26,751 nucleotides of DNA from Rhodobiaceae bacterium UBA7804 (GCA_002480495.1 DLCG01000015.1:1-26751), one strand, 5' to 3'; positions 1 through 7,361 are shown, numbered from the stretch's first letter. Notes: generated from the sequence alone by a model not told the origin. Program-made: numbers and translations.

Positions 1-188
1 CCTTCCTCCACAAGCTGCTTCACGCGCGCGCGGGACGGCGCCTCGGCGGCGTCCGCCCCCTCGTCCTCTGCGAACTTGCGGGCAAGCGCCTCCGTGAGAT
101 ACTTGTCGAGCCTCGCGCCGCCTTCCGTCTCGCCAACGGTGAGCGCGTATCTCTTTTCTGCAGTGTCATGGGGCGTGGCCGGCATCAT
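1..188 (-). CDS. rluD: RluD-family 23S rRNA pseudouridine synthase (5' end only)
   Basis: Only the first 62 codons are in the window; the gene runs off the left edge. The minus-strand reading begins MMPATPHDTAEKRYALTVG and continues into a stretch with GGARLDKYLTEALA (residues about 24-37) and a serine-arginine-rich SRARVKQLVEEG near residue 60. That is the S4-like RNA-binding start of RluA/RluD-type synthases, which isomerise uridines in 23S rRNA helix 69 and assist 50S assembly. The catalytic domain is outside the window, so RluC or RluA cannot be excluded. The divergent neighbour, a DUF6476 protein, is a usual partner of rluD in alphaproteobacteria, which supports the call. The start is one of two adjacent ATG codons; no clear ribosome-binding site precedes them. 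Confidence 0.8.
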   Translation of the reverse strand, partial: MMPATPHDTAEKRYALTVGETEGGARLDKYLTEALARKFAEDEGADAAEAPSRARVKQLVEE

Positions 189-216
189 GGGCGGGACTAT
201 ATCACCGGAGGACGGC

Positions 217-606
217 ATGGGAGACGATATGCAGAACGGGTCCGTCGAGAAAGGCGAGCCGCTGGACGAGGGGAAGCTCCGCAAGCTGAAATTCATGATG
301 GCGCTGATGTCGGGTTTCCTCGTCCTCACCTTCATGGTGGTGGTCGCGGCCTTCGTCTGGCGGCTTTCGGGCTCGGGCGGCGAGGGGGCGGCGCGCGTGG
401 CGCTGCCCGCCGGTCATTTCGGCGCCTCGCGCATCGCCGTCGCGCCGGGCGAGAGGCTCCGCTCCGTCACGATGGAAGGCGGGCGCATCGCCATTGCCGT
501 CGGCAGCGACAATGCGGAGGCCGTCATCATCGTCGATGCCAAGACCGGTCAGGAGCTCGGCCGGATCATGCTCACGCCGATGTCGGGGTTTGCGGCGAGA
601 GAGTAA
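217..606 (+). CDS. DUF6476-family small membrane protein
   Basis: A 129-residue protein of unknown function. It has a charged N-terminal tail, one membrane segment (about residues 28-49, ending FVWRL) and a roughly 80-residue soluble domain with alternating hydrophobic strands (RIAVAPGERL, GRIAIAVGSDN, AVIIVDAKTGQEL) that suggests a small beta-propeller-like or WD-like blade facing the periplasm. The ATG at 217 was chosen because GGAGGA lies just upstream; the longer reading from 76 would overlap rluD and lacks such a site. It is divergent from rluD with a gap of only 28 bp, an arrangement conserved in alphaproteobacteria as I recall. Family assignment rests on this layout and the tail-membrane-strand pattern. 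Confidence 0.7.
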   Translation: MGDDMQNGSVEKGEPLDEGKLRKLKFMMALMSGFLVLTFMVVVAAFVWRLSGSGGEGAARVALPAGHFGASRIAVAPGERLRSVTMEGGRIAIAVGSDNAEAVIIVDAKTGQELGRIMLTPMSGFAARE

Positions 607-618
607 GGCTTCTTTCCA

Positions 619-660
619 CCTCCCCCTTGCGGGGAGGCCGAACGGGCGCAGCCCGTTCGG
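619..660. terminator. Two abutting hairpins after the DUF6476 gene
   Basis: CCTCCCC(619-625)/GGGGAGG(631-637) is followed directly by the perfect 10-bp stem CCGAACGGGC(638-647)/GCCCGTTCGG(651-660) with a GCA loop. There is no T tract, so this may be an extragenic palindromic repeat that also ends or protects the transcript rather than a classical intrinsic terminator. Confidence 0.45.
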
Positions 661-752
661 GTGGGGGGCTCCCCTACCGGCGGGTAACTTGCTTTCCGTT
701 TCCCCCGCTTACCCCTCCCCGAAACTTGCTTCGCTGACGCTCGCAACTTTCG

Positions 753-805
753 ACCCTCCCACCTTGGCGGCTTGTCCGCCAAGGCGAACAAGATGGGGGG
801 AGGGT
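753..805. repeat. Nested extragenic inverted repeat
   Basis: Inner arms CCTTGGCGG(762-770) and CCGCCAAGG(776-784) flank CTTGT. Outer arms ACCCTCCC(753-760) and GGGAGGGT(798-805) enclose them. The spacer 607-845 has no convincing ORF and is unlike its neighbours in strand bias (C-rich then G-rich), as expected for a dispersed REP-type element. Copy number in the genome cannot be judged here. Confidence 0.6.
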
Positions 806-845
806 GGGTTTGCAATGACGATGTATGGCAGCCGAGCCGCTGCCG

Positions 846-1724
846 TCACACCGGCGTATAGACCACGAGTTTCAGCCCCGGATCGTCATTCGCCTGAAAG
901 CTTGCATATTCGAAGCGGAGCTTGCCGAGCTTCGGATGCGCGAGTTCCTTGCGCCCCGCCGCCACGTCGCGGATGTCATGCGCTTTCCACCAGCGGCCGA
1001 ATTCCGCGCTTTCGCGGGTAAGCCGCGCAAGAAGATCGGCGAAGGCCGGATCGCCCGCCCACAGGTCGTGCGTCTTGCGGAACTCGGCCACCATTCGTTT
1101 CGCCTCTCCCTCCCAGGCGTCACCGAAAAGGCGGCGCGTCGCCGCGTTGGTCAGCATGTTGAGCAGGATGTTGCGGTTTCCGGGCTCGAGGCGGCTGAAG
1201 GCGAAAATCCTGTCCGCCGCCTCGTTCCAGTGCAGCACGTCCCAGCGCCGTCCCGTCACATAGGCGGGCTGCGTCAGGCTCTCCACCATGCGCTTCACCG
1301 TGCCGGGCACGTCCTCGGGCGTGAAGCGCCGACGGTCGCTCCGGCTTGCCAGCGCCTTCAGATGGGCGTGTTCCGCCTTGTCGAGCATGAGCGCGCGGGC
1401 GAGCGCGTCCACCGTTGTCGATGAGGGGCTCACCGTGCGGCCCTGTTCGAGGCGGATGTACCAGTCGGTGCTGATCCCGGCGCGTTCGGCCACCTCCTCG
1501 CGGCGCAGTCCCGCGGCGCGGCGTCTGCGGCCTTGCGGCAGGCCCAGCGCCTCCGGCGTCAGCCTTTCGCGGCGCGCGCGCAGGAAGTGGCCGAGCTCGC
1601 TGTGGCGGGCGCCGCCGCCGGGGCGGTCATCGGTGCGAATGCCGGGGCGGCTTGCGGGTGTCTCCCTCCCGCCTTCGGGGCGTCGCGTTCCGGGCTTTGC
1701 CTTCTTCATCGCCAATCCGTTCAT
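846..1724 (-). CDS. XRE-family regulator with MmyB-type ligand-binding domain
   Basis: Transcription factor with an N-terminal helix-turn-helix. After a basic, probably disordered, 40-residue leader it has the typical ELGHFLRARRERL...GLRREEVAERAGIS...YIRLEQGR segment (about residues 42-98 of the 292-residue product). The C-terminal half (WDVLHWNEAADRIF, EFGRWWKAHDI, KLGKLRFEYASF) matches the PAS-like MmyB domain found in many actinobacterial and proteobacterial regulators, which is thought to bind fatty-acid-like or other small ligands. The start at 1724 (MNGLAMKKAKPG) has GGAG about 11 nt upstream; the frame is open to 1847. The gene is divergent from a tautomerase, and the 167-bp shared spacer contains an A/T-rich patch near 1777-1787, so it probably controls itself and the tautomerase. 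The ligand is unknown. Confidence 0.88.
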   Translation of the reverse strand: MNGLAMKKAKPGTRRPEGGRETPASRPGIRTDDRPGGGARHSELGHFLRARRERLTPEALGLPQGRRRRAAGLRREEVAERAGISTDWYIRLEQGRTVSPSSTTVDALARALMLDKAEHAHLKALASRSDRRRFTPEDVPGTVKRMVESLTQPAYVTGRRWDVLHWNEAADRIFAFSRLEPGNRNILLNMLTNAATRRLFGDAWEGEAKRMVAEFRKTHDLWAGDPAFADLLARLTRESAEFGRWWKAHDIRDVAAGRKELAHPKLGKLRFEYASFQANDDPGLKLVVYTPV

Positions 1725-1891
1725 GGGCTCATTCTCCGCCGCGCCTTGCGCCGGAGGGAGGGGTTCCGGAATCCTATGATAATACCAGGTCTGAATGAGC
1801 TTCCAGCGTCCTGCCATGTTGGGGTTGTCCGGCGGGGGCTCGTGCATCGCCCTTCCGGTTCAAGGCAACCTCAATCAGGAAGGACGATCCC

Positions 1892-2296
1892 ATGCCTCTC
1901 ATCCAGGTCTGGCTCCGCAAGGGCACCGCGCCCGCTCACCGTCAGGGCATCTCGAAGAGCATTCACCGCGCCATGGTCGATGTTCTCGGCATTCCCGAAG
2001 ACGACTATTTCCAGGTCACCCATGAGCTCGATGCGGAAGACATGCTCTTCGATCCCCATTATTTCGGGCTTCCGCGCAGCGAGCGCTTCATCATGATCCG
2101 CCTCTCCTTCAATGCGCGGCCCGCCGCCATGAAGCTGAAGCTCTTCGAGACCATTGCCGACAATCTCGAAAAGGATCCGGGGCTCGACCGTGCCGACATG
2201 GGCATGTCGATCGTCGAGACCGCCTTCGAGAACTGGTGGGCGCATGGCCGCGCCGTCGATCCGAAGACCGGCACCGATTCCCGCATGTCGGCCTGA
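1892..2296 (+). CDS. Tautomerase-superfamily protein (Tautomerase_2 type)
   Basis: A 134-residue protein that begins Met-Pro-Leu-Ile-Gln; removal of Met would leave the catalytic N-terminal proline typical of the 4-oxalocrotonate tautomerase superfamily. Later segments (FQVTHELDAEDMLFDP, FIMIRLSFNARPAAMK, VETAFENWWAHGRA) match the longer Tautomerase_2 branch that includes malonate-semialdehyde-decarboxylase-like proteins. The enzyme likely catalyses keto-enol tautomerisation or a related proline-dependent reaction in the cytoplasm; the substrate cannot be inferred. AGGAAGGA sits about 8 nt before the ATG. It is divergent from the MmyB-type regulator, its probable controller. Confidence 0.88.
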   Translation: MPLIQVWLRKGTAPAHRQGISKSIHRAMVDVLGIPEDDYFQVTHELDAEDMLFDPHYFGLPRSERFIMIRLSFNARPAAMKLKLFETIADNLEKDPGLDRADMGMSIVETAFENWWAHGRAVDPKTGTDSRMSA

Positions 2297-2313
2297 CGGG
2301 CGGACGGTTCTGT

Positions 2314-2346
2314 TTGTCCCCGCTTTCGTCCGGGAGGCGGGGACAA
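2314..2346. terminator. Stem-loop after the tautomerase gene
   Basis: TTGTCCCCGC(2314-2323) and GCGGGGACAA(2337-2346) form a perfect 10-bp stem with a 13-nt loop, 17 bases after the tautomerase stop. No T tract follows directly. It could end the tautomerase message or be an extragenic palindrome. Confidence 0.45.
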
Positions 2347-2561
2347 CTCATCCGAATGTGACGTTTCGATTGCGTTCGTGTGACGGTGGACCCCCGGTTG
2401 TCCCCGGGGCGGGCGGTTTTTCCAGCAATATCAAAGGTTTGGGCGGTGCGCGCGCGGGGGCGCGGGCAGCGTCGCGCTGCCGCGTGCGGCCGGCGCCGCA
2501 AATGCAGAAGATCGCCCGGCATATTCGCCAGCGATTTCAATCATTTAAGGGGAGGGGAGGG

Positions 2562-2648
2562 TGCCGCCGGCGCCGGGGGAGGAGGGAGGATGGCGCCGGC
2601 GGCAATCTGAAAGCTATCGATCGGGGAGGAGGTCGATCGACGTTTCGT
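2562..2648 (-). ncRNA. Putative anti-Shine-Dalgarno small RNA (cuckoo / alpha-r14-like)
   Basis: Read on the minus strand, an RNA starting near 2648 would fold into two hairpins. Hairpin 1 is a 7-bp stem TCGATCG(2640-2634)/CGATCGA(2623-2617) with a 10-nt loop ACCTCCTCCC. Hairpin 2 is a perfect 13-bp GC stem (2604-2592 with 2574-2562) whose 17-nt loop contains CCTCCCTCCTCCCCC. Two hairpins that each expose CCUCCUCCC, the second much stronger, is the architecture I know for the alphaproteobacterial cuckoo/CcsR/alpha-r14 small RNAs, which act in trans on ribosome-binding sites. Length (about 87 nt) also fits. A sigma70-like promoter sits at the right distance. No U tract follows hairpin 2; a C-rich tail follows instead, so the 3' end is uncertain. 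Unlike the Rhodobacter cases, I see no DUF1127 gene beside it. Confidence 0.68.
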
Positions 2649-2654
2649 GAGTTG

Positions 2655-2683
2655 AATATCGCCTCTGGATGACAAGTTGTCAA
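2655..2683 (-). promoter_or_regulatory. Sigma70-type promoter for the small RNA
   Basis: On the minus strand a perfect -35 box TTGACA (2683-2678), a 17-bp spacer and a -10 box GATATT (2660-2655, four of six consensus bases) point to a start near 2648, just ahead of hairpin 1. It lies in an A/T-rich island without a plausible gene. Confidence 0.65.
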
Positions 2684-2844
2684 TTGCAATTTTGTTGCGT
2701 TGCAAAAATGTAATCCAGTTTGGGATGCGAGTGAATGTCATCCTAAACCATTGATATTCCTTGCATAAATTTCAATAATGCGGAGTGCGAGGCCGCGAAA
2801 ATCACGCCCATGCGGTCGAATGACGCAGTGCGGGGCATCATTTT

Positions 2845-2866
2845 TAGGGGGTAACCCCTAGTTTTT
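2845..2866 (+). terminator. Short stem-loop with T tract
   Basis: TAGGGG(2845-2850), a GTAA loop and CCCCTA(2855-2860) followed by GTTTTT. It resembles a small intrinsic terminator reading rightward, about 80 bp upstream of tRNA-Glu, but no transcript that would need it is evident. The remaining sequence between 2684 and 2945 is A/T-rich and shows no gene I can support. Confidence 0.35.
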
Positions 2867-2945
2867 CGGGGCGATTTTCAGGGCGCCGCAGATTGCTCTT
2901 GCGCGGTCCGGAAAGGCGTCATAGAAGGAGCGCCCGAACTGGTCC

Positions 2946-3021
2946 GTCCCCTTCGTCTAGCGGTCCAGGACGTCGCCCTCTCACGGCGAAAACAGGGGTT
3001 CGAGTCCCCTAGGGGACGCCA
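2946..3021 (+). tRNA. tRNA-Glu (anticodon CUC)
   Basis: A full cloverleaf can be read: acceptor GTCCCCT(2946-2952) pairs with AGGGGAC(3011-3017); the anticodon stem TCGCC/GGCGA encloses the loop CTCTCAC with anticodon CTC at 2980-2982; the T arm CAGGGGTTCGAGTCCCCT is canonical; the discriminator G and an encoded CCA end the gene at 3021. Anticodon CUC reads GAG codons. Confidence 0.97.
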
Positions 3022-3050
3022 TTTCTTCCAGTAAAATCAGATGGTTGGCG

Positions 3051-3461
3051 TCAGATGTAGGCGGCGATGGCCTGCATTGCGAGGGCGATTGCCGCGCCGA
3101 GCCACAGCACCACGATCGACAGCAGGCCGATGGTGAAGCCGGTCGAGCGCTTCAGCGCCTCCGCGTAGTAGCCCCGGGCGTAAACCACTCTGCCGATTGG
3201 GAAAATCACGCCGACAAGCGCCGCCCACATGTCGCCGATGCTCAGCGCGAAGAGCCAGAGCGCGGGCAGGAAGAGGAGCAGCACTTCCGTCGTGTTGCCC
3301 TGGACGCGCAGGACGCGGAGGAAGTCATCCGGTCCGTCCATGCGCGGCGCGGGAATGTTGAATGTTCCCCGTGCCTTACCGACCTTGAAGGCCATCCAGA
3401 AATAGACCGCGAGTGCCAGCAGCGTGACGAGCCCCGTCAACGGATAGGCGAAAGGCGTCAT
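3051..3461 (-). CDS. MAPEG-family membrane protein
   Basis: A 136-residue integral membrane protein with four hydrophobic segments (about residues 6-27, 56-74, 77-95 and 110-133). The conserved loop between segments 1 and 2 (KVGKARGTFNIPAP...FLRVLRVQGNTTEVL) and the later GRVVYARGYY motif match the MAPEG family (membrane-associated proteins in eicosanoid and glutathione metabolism). Bacterial members often act as glutathione transferases or peroxidases on hydrophobic substrates, but many have no tested activity. GAGGGAGA precedes the ATG at a good distance. It converges with tRNA-Glu and is separated by 87 bp from the coiled-coil gene upstream. Confidence 0.9.
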   Translation of the reverse strand: MTPFAYPLTGLVTLLALAVYFWMAFKVGKARGTFNIPAPRMDGPDDFLRVLRVQGNTTEVLLLFLPALWLFALSIGDMWAALVGVIFPIGRVVYARGYYAEALKRSTGFTIGLLSIVVLWLGAAIALAMQAIAAYI

Positions 3462-3548
3462 GGCGAATCTCCCTCATGCGTTGCCCGCGTCAAGGAGAGC
3501 AGCTTGCGGTGATTCCGGCAAATAAAAGAATGGCTTGGAGAGGGGCCG

Positions 3549-4334
3549 TCAGTGCGCGACGCCCGCCTCCAGCGCGCGGATGCGCTCGGCGAGGCTGCGG
3601 GCGCCGCCAGGCGGTTCGTCTCTCGGCAGATCGTCTTCCTCGTCCCGCTCCGCCGGTGCGCCGGTATCCGGCGCCGCATCAAGCTCGGCAAGGAGCGAGG
3701 CCTTTACCTCGGCAAGCGTGCGCGCGTCTTCGTCCTGTTCGGCCCCCTCCCGGAGCTCAAGTTCTTGTCCCGCCTCGCTTTCCGGGATGGGGGGGCTTGC
3801 GGGCGCGGGGGCATCGAGCGCGGCGAGCCTTTCCTGCGCGGCTTCGAATTGGCGCGTCCTCGCCGTCAGGGCTTCCTCGATGGCGCCGAGTTCACGGCTC
3901 GCCGAGGCGATGCTCGCGGCCTGTTTCGCCGTGTCGGCCGCGGCTGCCGTCATCTCGTTCCGCAGCGCATCGAGGCCCATCCGCAGCTTCTCCGTTTCGC
4001 TCCGCAGCTTCTCGCATTCCGCGGCGAGGCTTTCCCTTTCAGCCTCCAGCCTTTGCTGCGCTTCGGAAAGGCCGGCATTTTCGGATTTGAGCCGGCCGAT
4101 CTCGGCCTTGAGCGGAGCCAGATCGCGCTCGTGACGGCGTATCATGGCGTCGAGTTCCGCCTGACGGTTTTCTTCCGTCTTTCCGTCATTTTCCGTCCCG
4201 GAATCGGCGCCATCGACGCCCAGGTTGCGCAGAGTGACAGTGACGGCCCGGCGCCAGACGAACTGGGCTCCGATCATCGCGAAAAGCGATGCGATGAAGA
4301 AACCGAGTGCAATCAGCATCAGGCTCTCAATCAT
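3549..4334 (-). CDS. Membrane-anchored coiled-coil protein of unknown function
   Basis: The 261-residue product has one N-terminal membrane segment (about residues 5-26, LMLIALGFFIASLFAMIGAQFVW) followed by RRAV and a long, highly charged helix rich in Glu, Ala, Arg and Leu in heptad-like spacing (about residues 50-185). The tail is acidic and proline-rich (PAPASPPIPESE, DEEDDLPRDEPPGG), ending AERIRALEAGVAH. No enzyme motif is visible. Similar single-pass, coiled-coil proteins are widespread and unnamed in Hyphomicrobiales; a role as an envelope scaffold or septal factor would be speculation. GAGGAG lies just before the ATG. Its neighbours are the MAPEG and EipA genes on the same strand, but the gaps of 87 and 130 bp do not require one operon. 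Confidence 0.75.
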   Translation of the reverse strand: MIESLMLIALGFFIASLFAMIGAQFVWRRAVTVTLRNLGVDGADSGTENDGKTEENRQAELDAMIRRHERDLAPLKAEIGRLKSENAGLSEAQQRLEAERESLAAECEKLRSETEKLRMGLDALRNEMTAAAADTAKQAASIASASRELGAIEEALTARTRQFEAAQERLAALDAPAPASPPIPESEAGQELELREGAEQDEDARTLAEVKASLLAELDAAPDTGAPAERDEEDDLPRDEPPGGARSLAERIRALEAGVAH

Positions 4335-4464
4335 GCTCTCCTCGCTTCGCTCGTTCCCAAAGATCGGTCAGGCCGGAAAAATCGGCACAGACTGACAGAA
4401 AAGCCCCCTGCCTTCTACCTTTCCGGCCATCCCGGCGGATGCGGGTCAGGGGATATTCCGGCGA

Positions 4465-5097
4465 TCAGAAAGGCAGCCATTCGCGGGATTTCGTGTATTT
4501 CAGATAGCCCACGGACGCGCCAAGACGGATACCGACGCCCGAACGCATCGGCGCGAGTACGATATCGTCGCGCTGCTGATAGTTGATGCCGATGCCGCCC
4601 ACGAGATAAGCGCTGCCCTCGACGCCGGGAAAGCGCTGATAGATGGCGTCGCCATTGGGCAGGTTATAGACCAGCGTGAAGACCTTCACGGCGTTACCGC
4701 CAAAGTCCCATCCGGCGCTCGGTCCCTGCCAGTAGACGGTGCGGCGGGTGCCGTTCTTCATGACGAGATCGCCTTGTCCGTAGCGCAGGCCGATGACGAA
4801 GGCGCCGCTCGCCTCCTCGCCCTTGATATAGGCATTGGGCTCGCCATAGTCCTCGAAGACATCATGCACGGCGTCCGCGAGCCCTTCCGATACCCCTCCG
4901 AAGAAATCGCCTGCCTCTCTCACGATTTCGTCTTCCTTGTAGGTATCGGAAGACCGGTTCTCCGATTGCGCCAGCGCGGTTCCGGGCATGATCGTCAGCG
5001 CCGCGAGCAGGCTCAGCACGGCTGCAATGACATAGCCGCTTCCGTCGTTCATTCGCATGCGGGGCTGCCGGTGCGCCGGGGTGGCTTGATAGTGCAT
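4465..5097 (-). CDS. eipA: EipA / DUF1134 periplasmic envelope-integrity protein
   Basis: Residues 1-44 hold a long positively charged region, a hydrophobic core (YVIAAVLSLLAALTIMPG) and a signal-peptidase site ALA-Q. The mature part (GVSEGLADAVHDVFEDYGEPNAYIKGEEASGAFVIGLRYGQGDLV...WQGPSAGWDFGGNAVKVFTLVYNLP...YLVGGIGINYQQRDDIVLAPMRSGVGIRLGASVGYLKYT) is the whole DUF1134 domain, the small beta-barrel of Brucella EipA, needed for cell-envelope integrity. The length of 210 residues is usual. The first ATG (5097) is preceded by AAGGAA; the ATGs at 5058 and 5052 would give a more conventional signal peptide but have no ribosome site. It is divergent from ydbH. From memory, eipA in Brucella is under CtrA control; I see no TTAA box here but three GANTC sites lie in the spacer. 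Confidence 0.92.
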   Translation of the reverse strand: MHYQATPAHRQPRMRMNDGSGYVIAAVLSLLAALTIMPGTALAQSENRSSDTYKEDEIVREAGDFFGGVSEGLADAVHDVFEDYGEPNAYIKGEEASGAFVIGLRYGQGDLVMKNGTRRTVYWQGPSAGWDFGGNAVKVFTLVYNLPNGDAIYQRFPGVEGSAYLVGGIGINYQQRDDIVLAPMRSGVGIRLGASVGYLKYTKSREWLPF

Positions 5098-5270
5098 CTG
5101 CCGTTCCTTTTCCCTGTGATGTCAAAACGCCATCGAATCGCCGTCAATTGATGCAGACTCTAGCGGAGAATCACCCAAATCGCGGGTGCCGGGGATATTG
5201 TCCGGTCAGCATGGCGAAACGGTGACCGCAGGACATGAACGAGCGGGGATAATTTCGTGAGCGGGGCCGG

Positions 5271-7361
5271 ATGTTGAAGTCGTGGAAGGCGCGTTTCGCA
5301 GCAGGCGTGGGGGTTCTCCTCCTTTTGTTTGCGGCCGGCCTCGGCTGGCTCTGGGCGGAGCGTGCGGCGCTTGCCGAGCGCGTCATCGGACAGGCGCTTG
5401 CCGACCGAGGCATCGCGCCCGTTTCCTTCAGCGTCGGTTTCATCGGTCTTCGGAGCATTTCCCTTTCGGATATCGCCATAGGAAATCCGGATGCGCCCGA
5501 TGCGGCGGCGAGCAGCGTCAGCGTGAATTATTCGCTCGGCGAACTCCTTTCCGGGGATGTGCGTTCCGTCGAGGTGGGCAATGCCAGCCTGCATCTTGTG
5601 CTAACGGATAGCGGACTGTCTCTCGGCGCTCTCGATCCTCTGCTGCAAGGCGGTGGCGGAGGCGGACTCCGCCTGCCACCCATCTCGGTCGGCAACGCGG
5701 AAATCGTGGCAGCGACGCCCTATGGTGATTTCACATTCGAAGGACCTGCGTCGGTTCTGCCGGAAGGCGGTGCGATCGCCGTGTCTTCGGATAGCTTGCG
5801 TATCAGCGAATTGGCCGATGAGCCGCGCTTCGCGCCGCTCATCGCCAATGGAAAGCTCCTTCTCGACGGCAACGATCTCGCAATCACGGGATCTGTGGTC
5901 AGCCACGTCGAAGATGAAAAGCAGGTTCCCCTCTTTGCGGTGGAAGCCGACTATGACGGCGAGGCGAGAACGGGGCGTGCGGTCGCGGAAGGAGCGCTTT
6001 CCTTTTCGCATGACGGGGTCACGCTGGCCGCGCTCTTACCCGCTTTGCGCTCGCTCTATCTCGATCTTGGCGGAGGCGTTTCCTATCGTCTCGTCGCGGA
6101 GATGCAGGGGCGCGATCTCGCTCTTGCGATGGAGGCCGAATTCAACAGGCTTTCTCTTAACCACACGGCGGGTGGTTCATTCTCCCTGAGCGGCAGAATC
6201 GATGCCCAAGGCGGGCTCGAGGGAAACGCCCTGATGCCTGTCCATGCGGAGCTTCATCGCGTTACCGTCAGGGATCTGGCGGCGCAGGAGCGGTTCGCGC
6301 CCATTCGCATCGAGGGACCGCTCGACTATGCAAAGCGCCGTCTCGCCGCCGATCTCATCATCCGCAGTGCCTTGCCCGCGGTCGATGGCGCGCGGCTTTC
6401 CAATGTGAGTGCAAGTTACGAGGTCGATTCAGGGCGGGGAGAAGTCAGGGCGAGCGGCGATCTTGCCTTCGCGCCCGGCAAGCTCGAACTGCAGACGCTT
6501 CTTCCCGCGCTGAAGGGAACCATTGCAAGGATGAGCGGCAGCCTCGCCTATGACGCGCGGGCGAAGCTGCGGGACGGGGATTTCGCGAGTTCCGGCGAAG
6601 CAAGGCTCATGGATGTCGGTTTCGCCGCATCTGCGGCGACGGTCGAGAAGGTGAATGGAACGGTCTCCCTTTCGAGCCTGGTGCCGCCACGCACAAAGGG
6701 CGTACAGAGGATCGATGTCGGCCTGTTGCAGGCCGGGCTGCCTCTCGAGAACGGAACGGTCGCCTTCGAGCTCGACCGTTCGGGACTGCGAATTGTCGAT
6801 GCAAGCTGGCCCTTTGCGGAGGGAAAGCTCACACTTGTTTCCTCCAACGCGACATCGAGCGCGAGCGATGCCGAGTTTCTTCTTGGGGTGCGGGATGTCG
6901 ACTTATCGGCCCTCGTGGCGCTTGCCGACATTCCCGGCCTCAGGGCGACGGGGCATATCAGCGGCGACGTGCCGATCGCCATCCGGAATGGCGATCCGAT
7001 CCTGCTCGACGGGAACATTGCGGCGGAGGAAGACGGCATCATCGTCTATCGGGGTGAGGCGGCGGACGCAGCCGCAACGGAGCAGACGAAGCTCCTGACC
7101 GACGCGCTGAAGAATTTTCACTACACGGAACTCGCCGGCGGCCTCTCCGGAAACGCGAATGGCGAACTCGTGCTTCGTCTCGCGCTCAAGGGTGCCAATC
7201 CCGATCTCTATGACGGCTATCCCTTCGCCATCAATGTAAACTTGGAGGGATCGCTTGCAGACCTGCTGCGGCGTGGTACCGTTGGTTTCCGGCCGCTCGA
7301 ACTGATCAAAGAGCAATCGAAAGGGGCGGTGACGCCGCCCGCGAACAAGACGGAGCCGTGA
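5271..7361 (+). CDS. ydbH: YdbH-family AsmA-like intermembrane phospholipid transport protein
   Basis: A 696-residue protein anchored by one N-terminal membrane helix (about residues 9-28, FAAGVGVLLLLFAAGLGWLW) with a very long periplasmic part of repeating short beta strands (for example VSVNYSLGELLSGDVRSVEVGNASLHLV, GNALMPVHAELHRVTVRDL). The C-terminal region (about 560-680, GHISGDVPIAIRNGDPILLDGNIAAEEDGIIVY...PFAINVNLEGSLADLLRRG) is the YdbH/DctA-type domain. In Escherichia coli YdbH is one of the redundant AsmA-like bridges (with TamB and YhdP) that carry phospholipid from inner to outer membrane. Its gene overlaps ynbE by four bases (GTGA), so the two are translationally coupled. GAGCGG precedes the ATG. 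Shorter than the E. coli protein (about 880 residues), which is common for alphaproteobacterial versions. Confidence 0.88.
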   Translation: MLKSWKARFAAGVGVLLLLFAAGLGWLWAERAALAERVIGQALADRGIAPVSFSVGFIGLRSISLSDIAIGNPDAPDAAASSVSVNYSLGELLSGDVRSVEVGNASLHLVLTDSGLSLGALDPLLQGGGGGGLRLPPISVGNAEIVAATPYGDFTFEGPASVLPEGGAIAVSSDSLRISELADEPRFAPLIANGKLLLDGNDLAITGSVVSHVEDEKQVPLFAVEADYDGEARTGRAVAEGALSFSHDGVTLAALLPALRSLYLDLGGGVSYRLVAEMQGRDLALAMEAEFNRLSLNHTAGGSFSLSGRIDAQGGLEGNALMPVHAELHRVTVRDLAAQERFAPIRIEGPLDYAKRRLAADLIIRSALPAVDGARLSNVSASYEVDSGRGEVRASGDLAFAPGKLELQTLLPALKGTIARMSGSLAYDARAKLRDGDFASSGEARLMDVGFAASAATVEKVNGTVSLSSLVPPRTKGVQRIDVGLLQAGLPLENGTVAFELDRSGLRIVDASWPFAEGKLTLVSSNATSSASDAEFLLGVRDVDLSALVALADIPGLRATGHISGDVPIAIRNGDPILLDGNIAAEEDGIIVYRGEAADAAATEQTKLLTDALKNFHYTELAGGLSGNANGELVLRLALKGANPDLYDGYPFAINVNLEGSLADLLRRGTVGFRPLELIKEQSKGAVTPPANKTEP

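Noticed and set aside
494..1021. Plus-strand ORF spanning the palindromic spacer
   Set aside because: It runs through repeats and opposite the XRE gene, with Arg/Pro/Ser composition typical of a GC-rich shadow.
2548..2591. Plus-strand G-quadruplex motif (GGGGAGGGGAGGG ... GGGGGAGGAGGG)
   Set aside because: The runs are the complement of the C-rich loop and tail of the small RNA, and the middle loop is 13 nt; the RNA explanation accounts for the pattern better.
2541..2741. 66-residue minus-strand ORF in the tRNA-Glu upstream region
   Set aside because: It contains the small-RNA promoter, has no ribosome site, and ends in a low-complexity Pro/Ala run produced by the C-rich loops.
4371..4428. 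GGCCGGAAA ... TTTCCGGCC inverted repeat between eipA and the coiled-coil gene
   Set aside because: The loop of about 40 nt and the absence of a T tract make a terminator unlikely; probably incidental.
3552..4586. 344-residue plus-strand ORF across the coiled-coil gene
   Set aside because: Arg/Pro/Gly-rich shadow of the minus-strand coiled-coil gene and the start of the eipA region.
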